DNA from: Candidatus Peregrinibacteria bacterium
Lineage (GTDB): Bacteria > Patescibacteriota > Gracilibacteria > UM-FILTER-43-11
Assembly (NCBI GenBank): GCA_016927155.1
Contig: JAFGNE010000047.1
Span: 1 to 30,077, forward strand
DNA: 30,077 nucleotides
Direction of reading: 5' to 3'
In this document: one piece after another, positions 22,589 through 29,188 of the stretch
Numbering within the stretch: the first letter of the stretch is position 1
How the letters are laid out: the number at the start of each line of letters is the position of its first letter
Translations under genes and position numbers: made by a program
The notes under the pieces: model-generated
The model's input: the letters and a program-made list of their open reading frames with translations, nothing else
Databases searched by the model: none
Told to the model about the DNA's origin: nothing

Positions 22589-22906
22589 TCAACGCAACCT
22601 TTTCCCGGAAGAAGAGGAAACGTGATGGCCCAAAACCAAATTGTATCCGCCTTCGCCATTATTGAGCCACCAGGCCACGCGGGCGACGGTGGTGGTGCTG
22701 GCGCCGGTTTTTTTGGAGATAGCGCGGTAAGGAAGGCCTTGTTCAATAAGTTGGGCCGCCTCGAGACGTTCGCTCATTTCATTGAGCTCGCGCAGCGTGG
22801 CTACATCCCGTAAAAAGGCGGTGACCTGTTTTTCCGTCTTCAGGGCGGCAAGGGCCTTGCAGAGGTTACTGAAACCCGGATTTTGCTGGAGTGTTTTTTC
22901 AATCAT
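22589..22906 (-). CDS. YerC/YecD-type TrpR-like transcription regulator
   Basis: A 105-residue helical DNA-binding protein of the TrpR superfamily, YerC/YecD branch. The core runs LCKALAALKTEKQVTAFLRDVATLRELNEMSERLEAAQLI, then a helix-turn-helix LPYRAISKKTGASTTTVARVAWWLNNG (about 58-84), the family signature. Members dimerise as TrpR does. The branch lacks an established ligand, and no trp gene is nearby. A 26-bp palindrome with a central GTTAAC, like the TrpR operator, lies directly upstream of the ATG and overlaps the -10 region, so autorepression is likely. The gene has its own promoter and terminator and is monocistronic. Confidence 0.9.
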   Translation of the reverse strand: MIEKTLQQNPGFSNLCKALAALKTEKQVTAFLRDVATLRELNEMSERLEAAQLIEQGLPYRAISKKTGASTTTVARVAWWLNNGEGGYNLVLGHHVSSSSGKRLR

Positions 22907-22907
22907 A

Positions 22908-22933
22908 GTATTATTGTGTTAACACATTAATAC
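22908..22933. promoter_or_regulatory. Palindromic operator at the YerC-like gene promoter
   Basis: Left arm GTATTATTGTGTT (22908-22920), right arm AACACATTAATAC (22921-22933). The arms are complementary at 12 of 13 positions. The centre is TGTGTTAACACA and the outer parts GTATTA/TAATAC, similar in layout to the TrpR operator (GTACTAGTTAACTAGTAC). It starts one base upstream of the ATG and covers the predicted -10 and start site. Confidence 0.8.
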
Positions 22934-22953
22934 AAGCCGGCAAAAAAAGTCAA
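22926..22953 (-). promoter_or_regulatory. Promoter of the YerC-like regulator
   Basis: On the minus strand TTGACT (22953-22948, 5 of 6), 16-base spacer, ATTAAT (22931-22926, 4 of 6). The -10 lies within the palindromic operator. The predicted start near 22919 gives a leader of about 13 bases. Confidence 0.5.
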
Positions 22954-22975
22954 TAGGATTTTTTAGGAGGGATTC

Positions 22976-23695
22976 CTAAAACGTCAGTAACATCTGGTTT
23001 TTCCTCAGCCATTTTTTCCGTTGCTTGTGGTCGGGAACCGTTTCTTCCACCAGCGCCCAAAACCTCCGCGAATGGTTCATTTCCTTAAGGTGGCAAAGTT
23101 CGTGGACGACCACGGAATCGATGATCTCGATGGGCGCCATGATGAGCCGCCAGTTAAAGTTGAGGTTGCCGGCGCGGCTACAGCTTCCCCACCGGGTTTT
23201 CTGGTTGCGGAAAGTGACTTTATGGTAGCGGAACCCGTAATGCTCATTCCAATGTTGTAACCGGTCGTGGATCGTTTCGACGGCCTTTTTTTTATAAAAC
23301 AACTCGACCATTTTTCGAACGGTGGGCGCGGGATTCGCCAAAGATTCGTGGACTCCGACGACCATTTTATCGCCCCGGACTTTAATGGCGGGCCGGCGCT
23401 TTTTGGAAAGCCGGATGACGAGCGTTACCGGTTCGCCGAAATAGTAAAACGTGTCGCCATTTTGGTATGTGGGTTTTTGGCGCAAAGCTTTTTGCTTTTC
23501 CGCTTTCAGCCAGTTTTTTTCTATCCACCGGCTGTGCTGGTTTAAAAATGTCTCAACGTGCTTTTTGTCGGCGAGCCAAGGGGCGGTGAGCGTGAGTTTG
23601 CCCTCGCCGTCCATCCGCAAACATAGCCGCCGCGCCTGCAAACTGCGACGGAAAACGACAGGGACGCGGCGCTGGTTGATGACAAGGACTTCCAT
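22976..23695 (-). CDS. YgjP/DUF45-type zinc metalloprotease
   Basis: A 239-residue protein of the YgjP (DUF45, SprT-like WLM clan) family. The zinc site is HELCH (198-202) with a third His in MNH (H208). The preceding RNQKTRWGSCSRAGNLNFNWRL is the family's most conserved block, and RRSLQARRLCLRM at the start is the usual first strand. Length is normal. Members are linked by sequence to DNA-damage proteases, but the bacterial substrate is not established. It is divergent from the Yip1-like gene. The stop lies in a small TTTTAGGA/TCCTAAAA hairpin (22961-22981) without a T-run on this strand. Confidence 0.92.
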   Translation of the reverse strand: MEVLVINQRRVPVVFRRSLQARRLCLRMDGEGKLTLTAPWLADKKHVETFLNQHSRWIEKNWLKAEKQKALRQKPTYQNGDTFYYFGEPVTLVIRLSKKRRPAIKVRGDKMVVGVHESLANPAPTVRKMVELFYKKKAVETIHDRLQHWNEHYGFRYHKVTFRNQKTRWGSCSRAGNLNFNWRLIMAPIEIIDSVVVHELCHLKEMNHSRRFWALVEETVPDHKQRKKWLRKNQMLLTF

Positions 23696-23722
23696 GGACT
23701 TACGTTACCATGAGGATAGGCT

Positions 23723-23751
23723 TTGATTAAGCCAAAAAATAAGGTTAAACT
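23723..23751 (+). promoter_or_regulatory. Candidate promoter of the Yip1/methyltransferase pair
   Basis: TTGATT (23723-23728, 4 of 6), 17-base spacer, TAAACT (23746-23751, 4 of 6; the same -10 as typA). The start near 23758 leaves a leader of about 22 bases to ATG 23780. Confidence 0.4.
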
Positions 23752-23779
23752 GGTTCCAGTATTTTTTCACACCAAAACC

Positions 23780-24373
23780 ATGAAAAACATTGTTTCCGAA
23801 CTCAAGACCGCCCTGCAGGTCATTTTATTCAATGAAAAGGCCATGCATGAAGTGGCGGCGGATAAAAATAAGACAAAATTCGGTTTCGCTGTCATCATCG
23901 TGGCGGCCTTTTTGGGCGTCATCGGCCAGCAGCTTTTTATGGGCTGGCTCAAGCCAAGCTTTGGCTACGGCCTGATGATGGGGGTTACACAAATTATCGG
24001 CGTTACTATCGGGATTTACGTGATCAGTTTTGTCGCGGTCAAAATTTTTAAGGGCCAGGTAAAACATGATGCGTTTTTCCGTGTGGCGGCTTATGGCATG
24101 CTTTTGGGATGGGCCAGCATTATCCCCATGCTCGGCATCATTTCGGCATTGTGGGGCCTCGCCCTTCTTTTTGTGATCCTTACCAAAGTACATAAAGTTA
24201 CAGTGGGCGGGGCCATCGGCACTATCCTCATCAGCCTGGTGGTCCTGATGGCCGTTTCCGCGATCCTCTCCCCTGCCATGAGCCGGTTCGGTTACAAAGC
24301 GGGCATGGGCGGGGCCATGAATTATCACTTGAATATGGGGCCTAATTCCTACAACTTCCAAATCAATCCCTAA
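23780..24373 (+). CDS. Yip1-family membrane protein
   Basis: A 197-residue integral membrane protein with about five hydrophobic helices, resembling the bacterial Yip1 domain: FFRVAAYGMLLGWASIIPMLGIISALWGLALLFVILTKVHKV has the family's Pro-Gly between helices and the closing KVHKV. The soluble N-terminus (MKNIVSELKTALQVILF) is typical. The function of bacterial Yip1 proteins is unknown. ATG 23780 is chosen over an in-frame TTG at 23723, which falls inside the presumed promoter. The C-terminus ends in a Met/Asn/Gly-rich stretch. The TAA shares one base with the methyltransferase ATG. Confidence 0.72.
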   Translation: MKNIVSELKTALQVILFNEKAMHEVAADKNKTKFGFAVIIVAAFLGVIGQQLFMGWLKPSFGYGLMMGVTQIIGVTIGIYVISFVAVKIFKGQVKHDAFFRVAAYGMLLGWASIIPMLGIISALWGLALLFVILTKVHKVTVGGAIGTILISLVVLMAVSAILSPAMSRFGYKAGMGGAMNYHLNMGPNSYNFQINP

Positions 24374-24981
24374 TGCCAAAAAATACCGGTTTACCCCCAA
24401 AGGAAGGTTTTGCACGCTATGCCCATGAATATGATGACAGAGAAAAATACTGGGACAGTTTTGAGCAAGACGCCCTTACTCCCTATATCCACGCGGCCCA
24501 AGGCAAAAAAGTGCTGGATGCCGGCGCGGGCACCGGACGACTCGCCTTGCGGCTTAAAAAGGCGGGCGCGGAAGTAACGGCCCTCGACATTTCATCTGAT
24601 ATGCTGGACCTGCTCCAAAAAAAAGACCCTGAAATCACAATCGTTGAAGGCGATGTGGAAGCCATGCCCCTGCCGGACGGGACTTTCGACATGGTTTTTT
24701 CAAGCCTTACACTGGTTCACCTTAAAGAGATCGAGCCGTTTTTGGACGAGTGTTACCGGGTGCTCAAAGATGACGGGAAATTGGTTTTAGTCAATGTGCA
24801 CTACCGCAAGCCCATGGTGCTGAAAGACGGAAAAGGGAAATACATCATCCAGTGCTACAACCATTTTCCCCGCCATGTGCGCGAAGCGGCGGAAAGCCTG
24901 GCTTTTGGCGTGGAGAAAGAGCTTATCCTCAAAGAAGAGGACAACATTTGGATCAGCCATGTGCTTGTGCTCAGGAAGTAG
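24373..24981 (+). CDS. Class I SAM-dependent methyltransferase
   Basis: A 202-residue Rossmann-fold methyltransferase. Motif I is KVLDAGAGTGRLALRL (about 46-61). The acidic end of strand 2 is ALDISSDML, motif II MVFSSLTLVHL, and motif III YRVLKDDGKLVLVNVH. This is the Methyltransf_11/25 group, whose substrates range from quinones to lipids and small molecules, so no substrate can be assigned. It is coupled to the Yip1-like gene by TAATG (24371-24375). Its 3' end overlaps the convergent hypothetical gene by 11 bases. Confidence 0.9.
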   Translation: MPKNTGLPPKEGFARYAHEYDDREKYWDSFEQDALTPYIHAAQGKKVLDAGAGTGRLALRLKKAGAEVTALDISSDMLDLLQKKDPEITIVEGDVEAMPLPDGTFDMVFSSLTLVHLKEIEPFLDECYRVLKDDGKLVLVNVHYRKPMVLKDGKGKYIIQCYNHFPRHVREAAESLAFGVEKELILKEEDNIWISHVLVLRK

Positions 24982-25468
24982 GCGCAGACCAATATTGCTT
25001 GAGCCGCTTTTTCAGCTCTCCGATCTTTCCTTTTTTGAATGATGCACGTATTTCAGCTTCATCCAAGCCGGCCGACTGGCAGATTTCGGTGACCTGTTGG
25101 GCAATAGGCAAATTGGAACGCGTAAACTCACGCACCTTTTTGCCTGATTCCGCGATCCTTATTAAAGCGGTATAGTAGGCATTCCAATCTTCCTCATCCA
25201 AAGGAGAAAGGTATAAAGTACTTATCACCCGGCTGCGCAATCCCTCCAATTCACTTTCAATAAACGGAGTGCCCATTACCTCTTTTGTTTCCTTCTCATC
25301 CAAACCGGCCAATTCACAAATCCGGCGGGCATGATCGGCAAAAGGGGCTTTTTTATCCAATTGTTCAAGCAACGCCGGCATATCAGCTCCCATTTCTTTC
25401 GCGCTTCTCAAAGCTACAAAAAAGAGATATTGGTCTTTTTCGGTATTTGCGGGATTTTCATTCATCAT
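24971..25468 (-). CDS. Hypothetical helical protein with an internal repeat
   Basis: A 165-residue soluble, probably all-helical protein from ATG 25468 (an in-frame TTG lies at 25486; ATG 25465 is another choice). Two parts resemble each other: ARRICELAGLDEKETKEVM, then QQVTEICQSAGLDEAEIRASF about 75 residues later, suggesting a duplicated helical hairpin. No family recognised. Its start overlaps the end of the upstream hypothetical gene by about 11 bases, so the two are translationally coupled and probably work together. Confidence 0.6.
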   Translation of the reverse strand: MMNENPANTEKDQYLFFVALRSAKEMGADMPALLEQLDKKAPFADHARRICELAGLDEKETKEVMGTPFIESELEGLRSRVISTLYLSPLDEEDWNAYYTALIRIAESGKKVREFTRSNLPIAQQVTEICQSAGLDEAEIRASFKKGKIGELKKRLKQYWSAPTS

Positions 25469-25796
25469 AAGACGTATCTTTACCAAATGGATTTTTTACA
25501 CTGCAATCGGGCCGATACCCTTCCCATAGCTCCGTTTCAGGGTTAAAGATAACATGTTTTAACTCACTTGAATAAGAGACCTTAGATAACCGCCTGATAA
25601 AACTTCTGATAGCCTCCACCATTTCCGGTTTCGTGGAATTATCCGGAATCCCGAGCTCTTCCAGCTCATCCAGTTTTGTGACAAAACTTGTGGCTAAGGG
25701 GAGAAGTTCCGAACGTCTTACAAAAAAATCCAATATTTCTTTTATTAATTCCCTATTGGTCATGGAACTACCATTGGAAGGGGCTTCTTTTATCAT
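25458..25796 (-). CDS. Hypothetical protein (112 aa)
   Basis: A soluble 112-residue protein of unknown family. Residues 13-75 look helical (ELIKEILDFFVRRSELLPLA, then EMVEAIRSFIRRL). The C-terminal 35 residues look like a small beta-unit containing HVIFNPETELWEGYRPD. The start may be ATG 25796 or ATG 25763, and neither has a ribosome site. It overlaps the downstream hypothetical gene. A good promoter lies upstream at 25884-25912. Confidence 0.6.
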   Translation of the reverse strand: MIKEAPSNGSSMTNRELIKEILDFFVRRSELLPLATSFVTKLDELEELGIPDNSTKPEMVEAIRSFIRRLSKVSYSSELKHVIFNPETELWEGYRPDCSVKNPFGKDTSYDE

Positions 25797-25883
25797 TGTG
25801 ATAGATTATGGGGCAACTTTATAAGGGGGGAGGGGGGAGTTAATTATATTTTAATGTAAATTTAATTATTCTTTAAGAATTGC

Positions 25884-25912
25884 ATCTTAAAACATAATAA
25901 AAAAAATGTCAA
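25884..25912 (-). promoter_or_regulatory. Promoter of the two-gene hypothetical operon
   Basis: On the minus strand a perfect TTGACA (25912-25907), 17-base spacer, TAAGAT (25889-25884, 4 of 6). The start near 25877 gives a leader of about 80 bases containing two C6 tracts. A second TATAAT (25848-25843) lies nearer the gene without a -35. Confidence 0.6.
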
Positions 25913-25940
25913 GTATTTTTACCTGGTTCCGCAAAACTAC

Positions 25941-26492
25941 CTACCGGATCAGGTTCAAAAATTCGCTACGGGTATTCAGGTTCGACTTAAAGAGGCCGGT
26001 GAAAGCGGAGGTGATGATTTCGGAATTCTGTTTTTCCACGCCGCGGGCTTTCATGCACAGATGCTGGGCCCTTAAAACAACGCCCACGCCTTTCGGCTGC
26101 AGGAGCTCATTGAGCGTGTCCGCGATTTGTTTGGTAAGCCGTTCCTGGTTCTGCAGGCGGCGGGCGAAAATTTCGACCATCCGCGGCAACTTGGAAAGGC
26201 CGATGATCTTGTCGTTTGGCAAATACCCGATGTACGCCCTGCCGAAAAAAGGCAAGATGTGGTGTTCGCAGGTGGAAAAAAAATCAATATCTTTGGCGAT
26301 GATCATCTCATCGCACCCCTCATTGGTAAAAACCTTGATGAGTTTTTTGGGATCCTGCCCATAGCCGCCATACAGTTTCGCGAAACTGCGGACCACACGC
26401 TCGGGAGTATTAAGAAGCCCTTCGCGCTTGGGATCTTCGCCAATTTCCGCAATCAGCCTGCCGATAAGTTTTTGGAGGTTTTCGGGGTTCAT
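25941..26492 (-). CDS. folE: GTP cyclohydrolase I
   Basis: Converts GTP to 7,8-dihydroneopterin triphosphate, the first step of folate (and queuosine) pterin synthesis; homodecameric and cytosolic. 183 residues, normal length. Zinc ligands C75 and H78 in STCEHHILPF and C146 in QHLCMKARGV. GLSKLPRMVEIFARRLQNQERLT and the final EFLNLI are signature blocks, and this is the zinc-dependent type IA enzyme. It is the third gene of PTPS-like, folK, folE, overlapping folK by ATGA (26489-26492). No terminator is visible behind it. Confidence 0.97.
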   Translation of the reverse strand: MNPENLQKLIGRLIAEIGEDPKREGLLNTPERVVRSFAKLYGGYGQDPKKLIKVFTNEGCDEMIIAKDIDFFSTCEHHILPFFGRAYIGYLPNDKIIGLSKLPRMVEIFARRLQNQERLTKQIADTLNELLQPKGVGVVLRAQHLCMKARGVEKQNSEIITSAFTGLFKSNLNTRSEFLNLIR

Positions 26493-27046
26493 AAAAATGG
26501 GGTTACTTTATGGGAATCTTCCAAATTTTGCAGAATAAGACGGTACAGGTTTTTTGTCACAGGGTCCTTCAGGCCGGGTTCAAGTTCCACCAACGGCACC
26601 AGTACAAATTGCCTGTTATTCATGTGGCGGTGGGGCACCTGGAGCTCCGGCAAATCGACCACTTCATCGCCATAAAGCAGGATGTCGATGTCGATCCGGC
26701 GGGGTTTCAGCTCTTTTTTATGAGTACGACCCATCGCTTTTTCCACCACTTCACAGGTTTCCAGAAATTCCAAAGGGTTCAAATCCGTTTCGATTTTAAG
26801 CACACGGTTCAGGAACCAGGAATGGCCTTTTTCCGCCGCCGGCTGACCTTCCTGACGGCCGTCGGGCCCGCCCGAACGATCCGAAAATCGTTCGGACCGG
26901 ACGGGGAACCAGGGTTCGGTTTCATAAACCCTGGATGACTGGATAATTTTGATTTTGCCGGTTTCCCCCAGCTTTTTTTCAGCTTCCATAAGGTGTTCAA
27001 GCCTGTCGCCGACGTTGGAACCCAGTGATAAATAAGCCGTGATCAT
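26489..27046 (-). CDS. folK: HPPK (folate pyrophosphokinase) with an insert
   Basis: Transfers pyrophosphate from ATP to 6-hydroxymethyl-dihydropterin. Conserved parts are AYLSLGSNVGDR (4-15), VYETEPW (40-46), and RRIDIDILLYGDEVVDLPEL followed by PHRHMNNRQFVLVPL. The start is ATG 27046, because it overlaps the PTPS stop as ATGA and begins the fold; the longer frame upstream has no homology. Between YETEPW and WFLNRVLKIETDL lie about 30 extra residues (46-76, including FSDRSGGPDGRQEGQ) where HPPK normally has a short loop. That stretch is encoded by a palindromic DNA element (26854-26895). Confidence 0.94.
   Translation of the reverse strand: MITAYLSLGSNVGDRLEHLMEAEKKLGETGKIKIIQSSRVYETEPWFPVRSERFSDRSGGPDGRQEGQPAAEKGHSWFLNRVLKIETDLNPLEFLETCEVVEKAMGRTHKKELKPRRIDIDILLYGDEVVDLPELQVPHRHMNNRQFVLVPLVELEPGLKDPVTKNLYRLILQNLEDSHKVTPFL
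26854..26895. repeat. GC-rich palindromic insert inside folK
   Basis: A perfect 9-bp inverted repeat CCGAACGAT (26872-26880) and ATCGTTCGG (26887-26895) with a 6-base loop. Next to it lie two self-complementary stretches, GACGGCCGTC (26854-26863) and CGGGCCCG (26863-26870). The whole segment stays in frame and codes for the extra loop of FolK. Confidence 0.65.
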
Positions 27047-27396
27047 TTTCCGGTATAAATAGCGAATGAATTGGCGGTTTCCCAGATACGCACTTCGGCC
27101 AACCCTCTGATTTTCGGTTTCAGCTGTTTCCAAACCCACACGCACATGTTTTCCGCGGAAGCGACTTTAATGGTGTCGTTGATAGTGGAATGGTCCAGCT
27201 TATCCACGACCCGCTCATTCACGATTTTTTTGATTTCCATAAAATCCATCACCAGGCCGTCCTTTTTTACAGGCCCTTCCACAATAACGCGGAGCTTATA
27301 GGTGTGGCCATGCATACGTTCGCATTTGCCATGGTAATCGGGCAAATAATGGGCGGCGTCGAACGTAAATTCTTTGGCAATCCGGAGCTTGGGCAT
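27043..27396 (-). CDS. PTPS/QueD-family enzyme, CE-type (possible FolB bypass)
   Basis: A 117-residue tunnelling-fold enzyme acting on dihydroneopterin triphosphate. Zinc ligands are H16 (FDAAH), H29 and H31 (MHGH), and LDHS carries D68/H69. The catalytic motif reads C25-E26-R-M-H-G-H: the usual Cys is kept and is followed by Glu. In PTPS-III and PTPS-I/III enzymes a Glu replacing or joining the Cys gives direct formation of 6-hydroxymethyl-dihydropterin, replacing FolB; Cys-only QueD enzymes lack this. Translational coupling to folK (ATGA at 27043-27046), folE behind, folP nearby and no folB support the folate role. The alternative is QueD for queuosine, but no queC/E/F is in view. Confidence 0.85.
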   Translation of the reverse strand: MPKLRIAKEFTFDAAHYLPDYHGKCERMHGHTYKLRVIVEGPVKKDGLVMDFMEIKKIVNERVVDKLDHSTINDTIKVASAENMCVWVWKQLKPKIRGLAEVRIWETANSFAIYTGK

Positions 27397-27420
27397 AAAG
27401 ATAAAATTTATCAGGCTTTT

Positions 27421-27429
27421 ATGATACCA
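27421..27429 (-). promoter_or_regulatory. Extended -10 promoter of the pterin operon
   Basis: The minus strand reads TGGTATCAT: TG, one base, TATCAT (5 of 6, 27426-27421). The start near 27414 is 18 bases ahead of ATG 27396. The -35 is weak (ATGATT). Confidence 0.45.
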
Positions 27430-27451
27430 ATTTAGGCCGGAAAAATCATAC

Positions 27452-27482
27452 TTGACTTAAGCAAAAAAATAGATATTATAAT
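27452..27482 (+). promoter_or_regulatory. Promoter of the 27512-27997 gene
   Basis: TTGACT (27452-27457, 5 of 6) with two usable -10 boxes: TATTAT at 27474-27479 (16-base spacer) or a perfect TATAAT at 27477-27482 (19-base spacer). Confidence 0.6.
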
Positions 27483-27511
27483 ACCCTTGTTAAAAAATAA
27501 TCGCCCTCCCC

Positions 27512-27997
27512 ATGTCTAATAAAACTTCTCCAGAAGTCGAATTTCCATCAGATAAGGTTTTGACGAAGATGTCACCTCAGAATTTAGATAAACTGGTTAC
27601 CCAAAAACTCGGTATCCCCCTTGGGCCTGATTTTAAGGATGCCAGCCATGGCTGTAACAAATCCCTCTGGCCGGCGGAATACACCGGAAAAGATGAGGAA
27701 GGGGGACAGTTTTTTTCTGCGGTCAGGGGCGCAACAGGAGAGATATTGCTAGAGCCCACCTTACTCCCCCTAGACATGGCCGATGATATTTTAAGAGACC
27801 CCGGCCAACATACGGAGTCGTTTGAATACGATCCTGACCTTGTTTGCCTGACAGCTCCTTCCCCCGAAGAAATAGCGGTAGCCAATCTGGCTGTGGAAGA
27901 AAAAATCGAGGAAGTCCGCAAACGAAGAAAAATGTCCCGCGAAAGGTTATTGGTTGAAATAGGCCTTACGGATACCCCTCCTAAAAAAACCGATTAG
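27512..27997 (+). CDS. Hypothetical protein (161 aa)
   Basis: A soluble acidic protein with no recognised family. It contains a compact central part (about 30-110: GIPLGPDFKDASHGCNKSLW, then GGQFFSAVRGATGEILLEPTLLPLDMADDIL) that looks like mixed strands and helices, and a C-terminal charged helix VEEKIEEVRKRRKMSRERLLVEIGL that resembles a short coiled coil. No signal or membrane segment. ATG 27512 is preceded by CCTCCCC and no Shine-Dalgarno. It follows a good promoter and is divergent from the pterin operon. Confidence 0.65.
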   Translation: MSNKTSPEVEFPSDKVLTKMSPQNLDKLVTQKLGIPLGPDFKDASHGCNKSLWPAEYTGKDEEGGQFFSAVRGATGEILLEPTLLPLDMADDILRDPGQHTESFEYDPDLVCLTAPSPEEIAVANLAVEEKIEEVRKRRKMSRERLLVEIGLTDTPPKKTD

Positions 27998-28038
27998 ATT
28001 CCTATTATAAATGAGGGGGGTTATTTTGTCTTTTAATA

Positions 28039-28066
28039 TTGACTTTTTTTTATGTTATTATATAAT
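28039..28066 (+). promoter_or_regulatory. Strong promoter of the 28094-28408 gene
   Basis: TTGACT (28039-28044, 5 of 6), a 16-base T-rich spacer, perfect TATAAT (28061-28066). The start near 28073 gives a 20-base leader ending AAGGCA before the ATG. Confidence 0.75.
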
Positions 28067-28093
28067 ATAAACATAAAGTAACCCCACAAGGCA

Positions 28094-28408
28094 ATGCCAA
28101 AAAAACCCTATGACGGAATGGATTACAGTAGAGACAGTGTAGAAGGATATGGGATAGATGATACCGGCAATCAAAAACCGGAGATCGGATACGGGGATCT
28201 TGAAACAGACTTACAGCGCGTTGAAGATGAGCCAAATTCGATAAAAAATATCCAAAAACGCAAAGAGCGACAACCTCCTCCTCCTCCTTTTGTTTATACC
28301 CCGCCAGACTCTCCTGTACCGGAATCCAAAGAAACGGATGAAGAGCAGGAATCATGGGAAATCATTAACGGTGTGCGCGTCCGCCTGCCTAAAGCCGGAC
28401 ACGCCTAA
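28094..28408 (+). CDS. Hypothetical Pro-rich protein (104 aa)
   Basis: A 104-residue hydrophilic, probably mostly disordered protein. Residues 1-45 are Asp/Gly/Tyr-rich (YDGMDYSRDSVEGYGIDD). A run of five Pro and a PPDSPVPES stretch lie at 60-80. The last 20 residues (WEIINGVRVRLPKAGHA) look like a short conserved strand pair. No family recognised. It has one of the best promoters in the window, so it may be well expressed. It overlaps the convergent folP by four bases at their 3' ends. Confidence 0.6.
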   Translation: MPKKPYDGMDYSRDSVEGYGIDDTGNQKPEIGYGDLETDLQRVEDEPNSIKNIQKRKERQPPPPPFVYTPPDSPVPESKETDEEQESWEIINGVRVRLPKAGHA

Positions 28409-29181
28409 AGGGCTTTTTTCATATCGCCCACGTCGTGCACGCGCACGATGGAGGCGCCGTTTTTAATGGCTTTTAAGCTCCATTCCACGGAGGCCGGTCC
28501 GCGGTCTTCAATCAGCCCGCCGAGGAAAGATTTATAAGAAGCGCAGACACAGACGGGGAAGCCGAGCGCCCTGATCTCATCCAGCCTTTCGATCAGTTCA
28601 AAACTGTATTTCGCTTCAGCGGAAACAAACATGCCCATACCGGGATCCACGATGATCTTTTCCCGGGGGAAGCCGCTGTCCAATAAGATTCGGATCCGCT
28701 CCTTCAGAAAATCCTTGACGGTTTTAACGACGTCATCATATTCCACTTTGGCTGTTGTCGTGCGCGGAGTGGGATCTTTGGCGTACATTAAGATGACATA
28801 AGGCTTATGCCTTAAAAGGACACTGAGCATATTCGGGTCTCCCCGCATGGCGGTTACGTCGTTCACGATTTCAAAACCCCGCATGAGGGCGTACTCGGCC
28901 ATGGCGGCCTTGTAAGTGTCGATGGAAAACGGAATTTTTTCCACCAGCTTGGTCGCGCAGGCGTAATCGACAGCAGGCCTTACACGCCTGCCTTCTTCCT
29001 CCAAATCCACATTTTTGGAATTGGGGCCGGTGGATTCGCCGCCGATATCGATGATATCGGCCCCCTGGCGCACCAACTGGGCGATGCGGGATTCGGGGTA
29101 AGCGTTATACCGGCCTCCATCAGAAAAAGAGTCCGGTGTCATGTTCAGGACCCCCATGATGAGCGGCTTTCTGAAATCCAC
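28405..29181 (-). CDS. folP: Dihydropteroate synthase
   Basis: Joins 6-hydroxymethyl-dihydropterin pyrophosphate to p-aminobenzoate, the sulfonamide target; TIM barrel, cytosolic. IMGVLNMTPDSFSDGG (N-terminal signature), DIIDIGGESTGPNS, FSIDTYK, IVNDVTAM, and IIVDPGMGMFV are all present, with VRVHDVGDM at the end. The usual IVDPGIGFGK reads IVDPGMGMFV, a mild change in the phosphate-side loop. I take GTG 29181 as start (258 residues, standard length), eight bases after the HD-gene stop with AAGGG just ahead. A frame extending to 29331 would overlap the HD gene by 143 bases and add non-homologous residues. Confidence 0.95.
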   Translation of the reverse strand: MDFRKPLIMGVLNMTPDSFSDGGRYNAYPESRIAQLVRQGADIIDIGGESTGPNSKNVDLEEEGRRVRPAVDYACATKLVEKIPFSIDTYKAAMAEYALMRGFEIVNDVTAMRGDPNMLSVLLRHKPYVILMYAKDPTPRTTTAKVEYDDVVKTVKDFLKERIRILLDSGFPREKIIVDPGMGMFVSAEAKYSFELIERLDEIRALGFPVCVCASYKSFLGGLIEDRGPASVEWSLKAIKNGASIVRVHDVGDMKKAL

Positions 29182-29188
29182 GCCCTTA

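Noticed and set aside
22961..22981. TTTTAGGA/TCCTAAAA hairpin at the end of the YgjP gene, as a terminator.
   Set aside because: The stem is AT-rich and is followed by A residues, not a T-run, on the coding strand, so it is a poor intrinsic terminator.
26880..26900. Frameshift or sequencing error in folK, suspected from the odd loop.
   Set aside because: Both sides of the insert are in one frame with all HPPK motifs intact, so it is an in-frame insertion.
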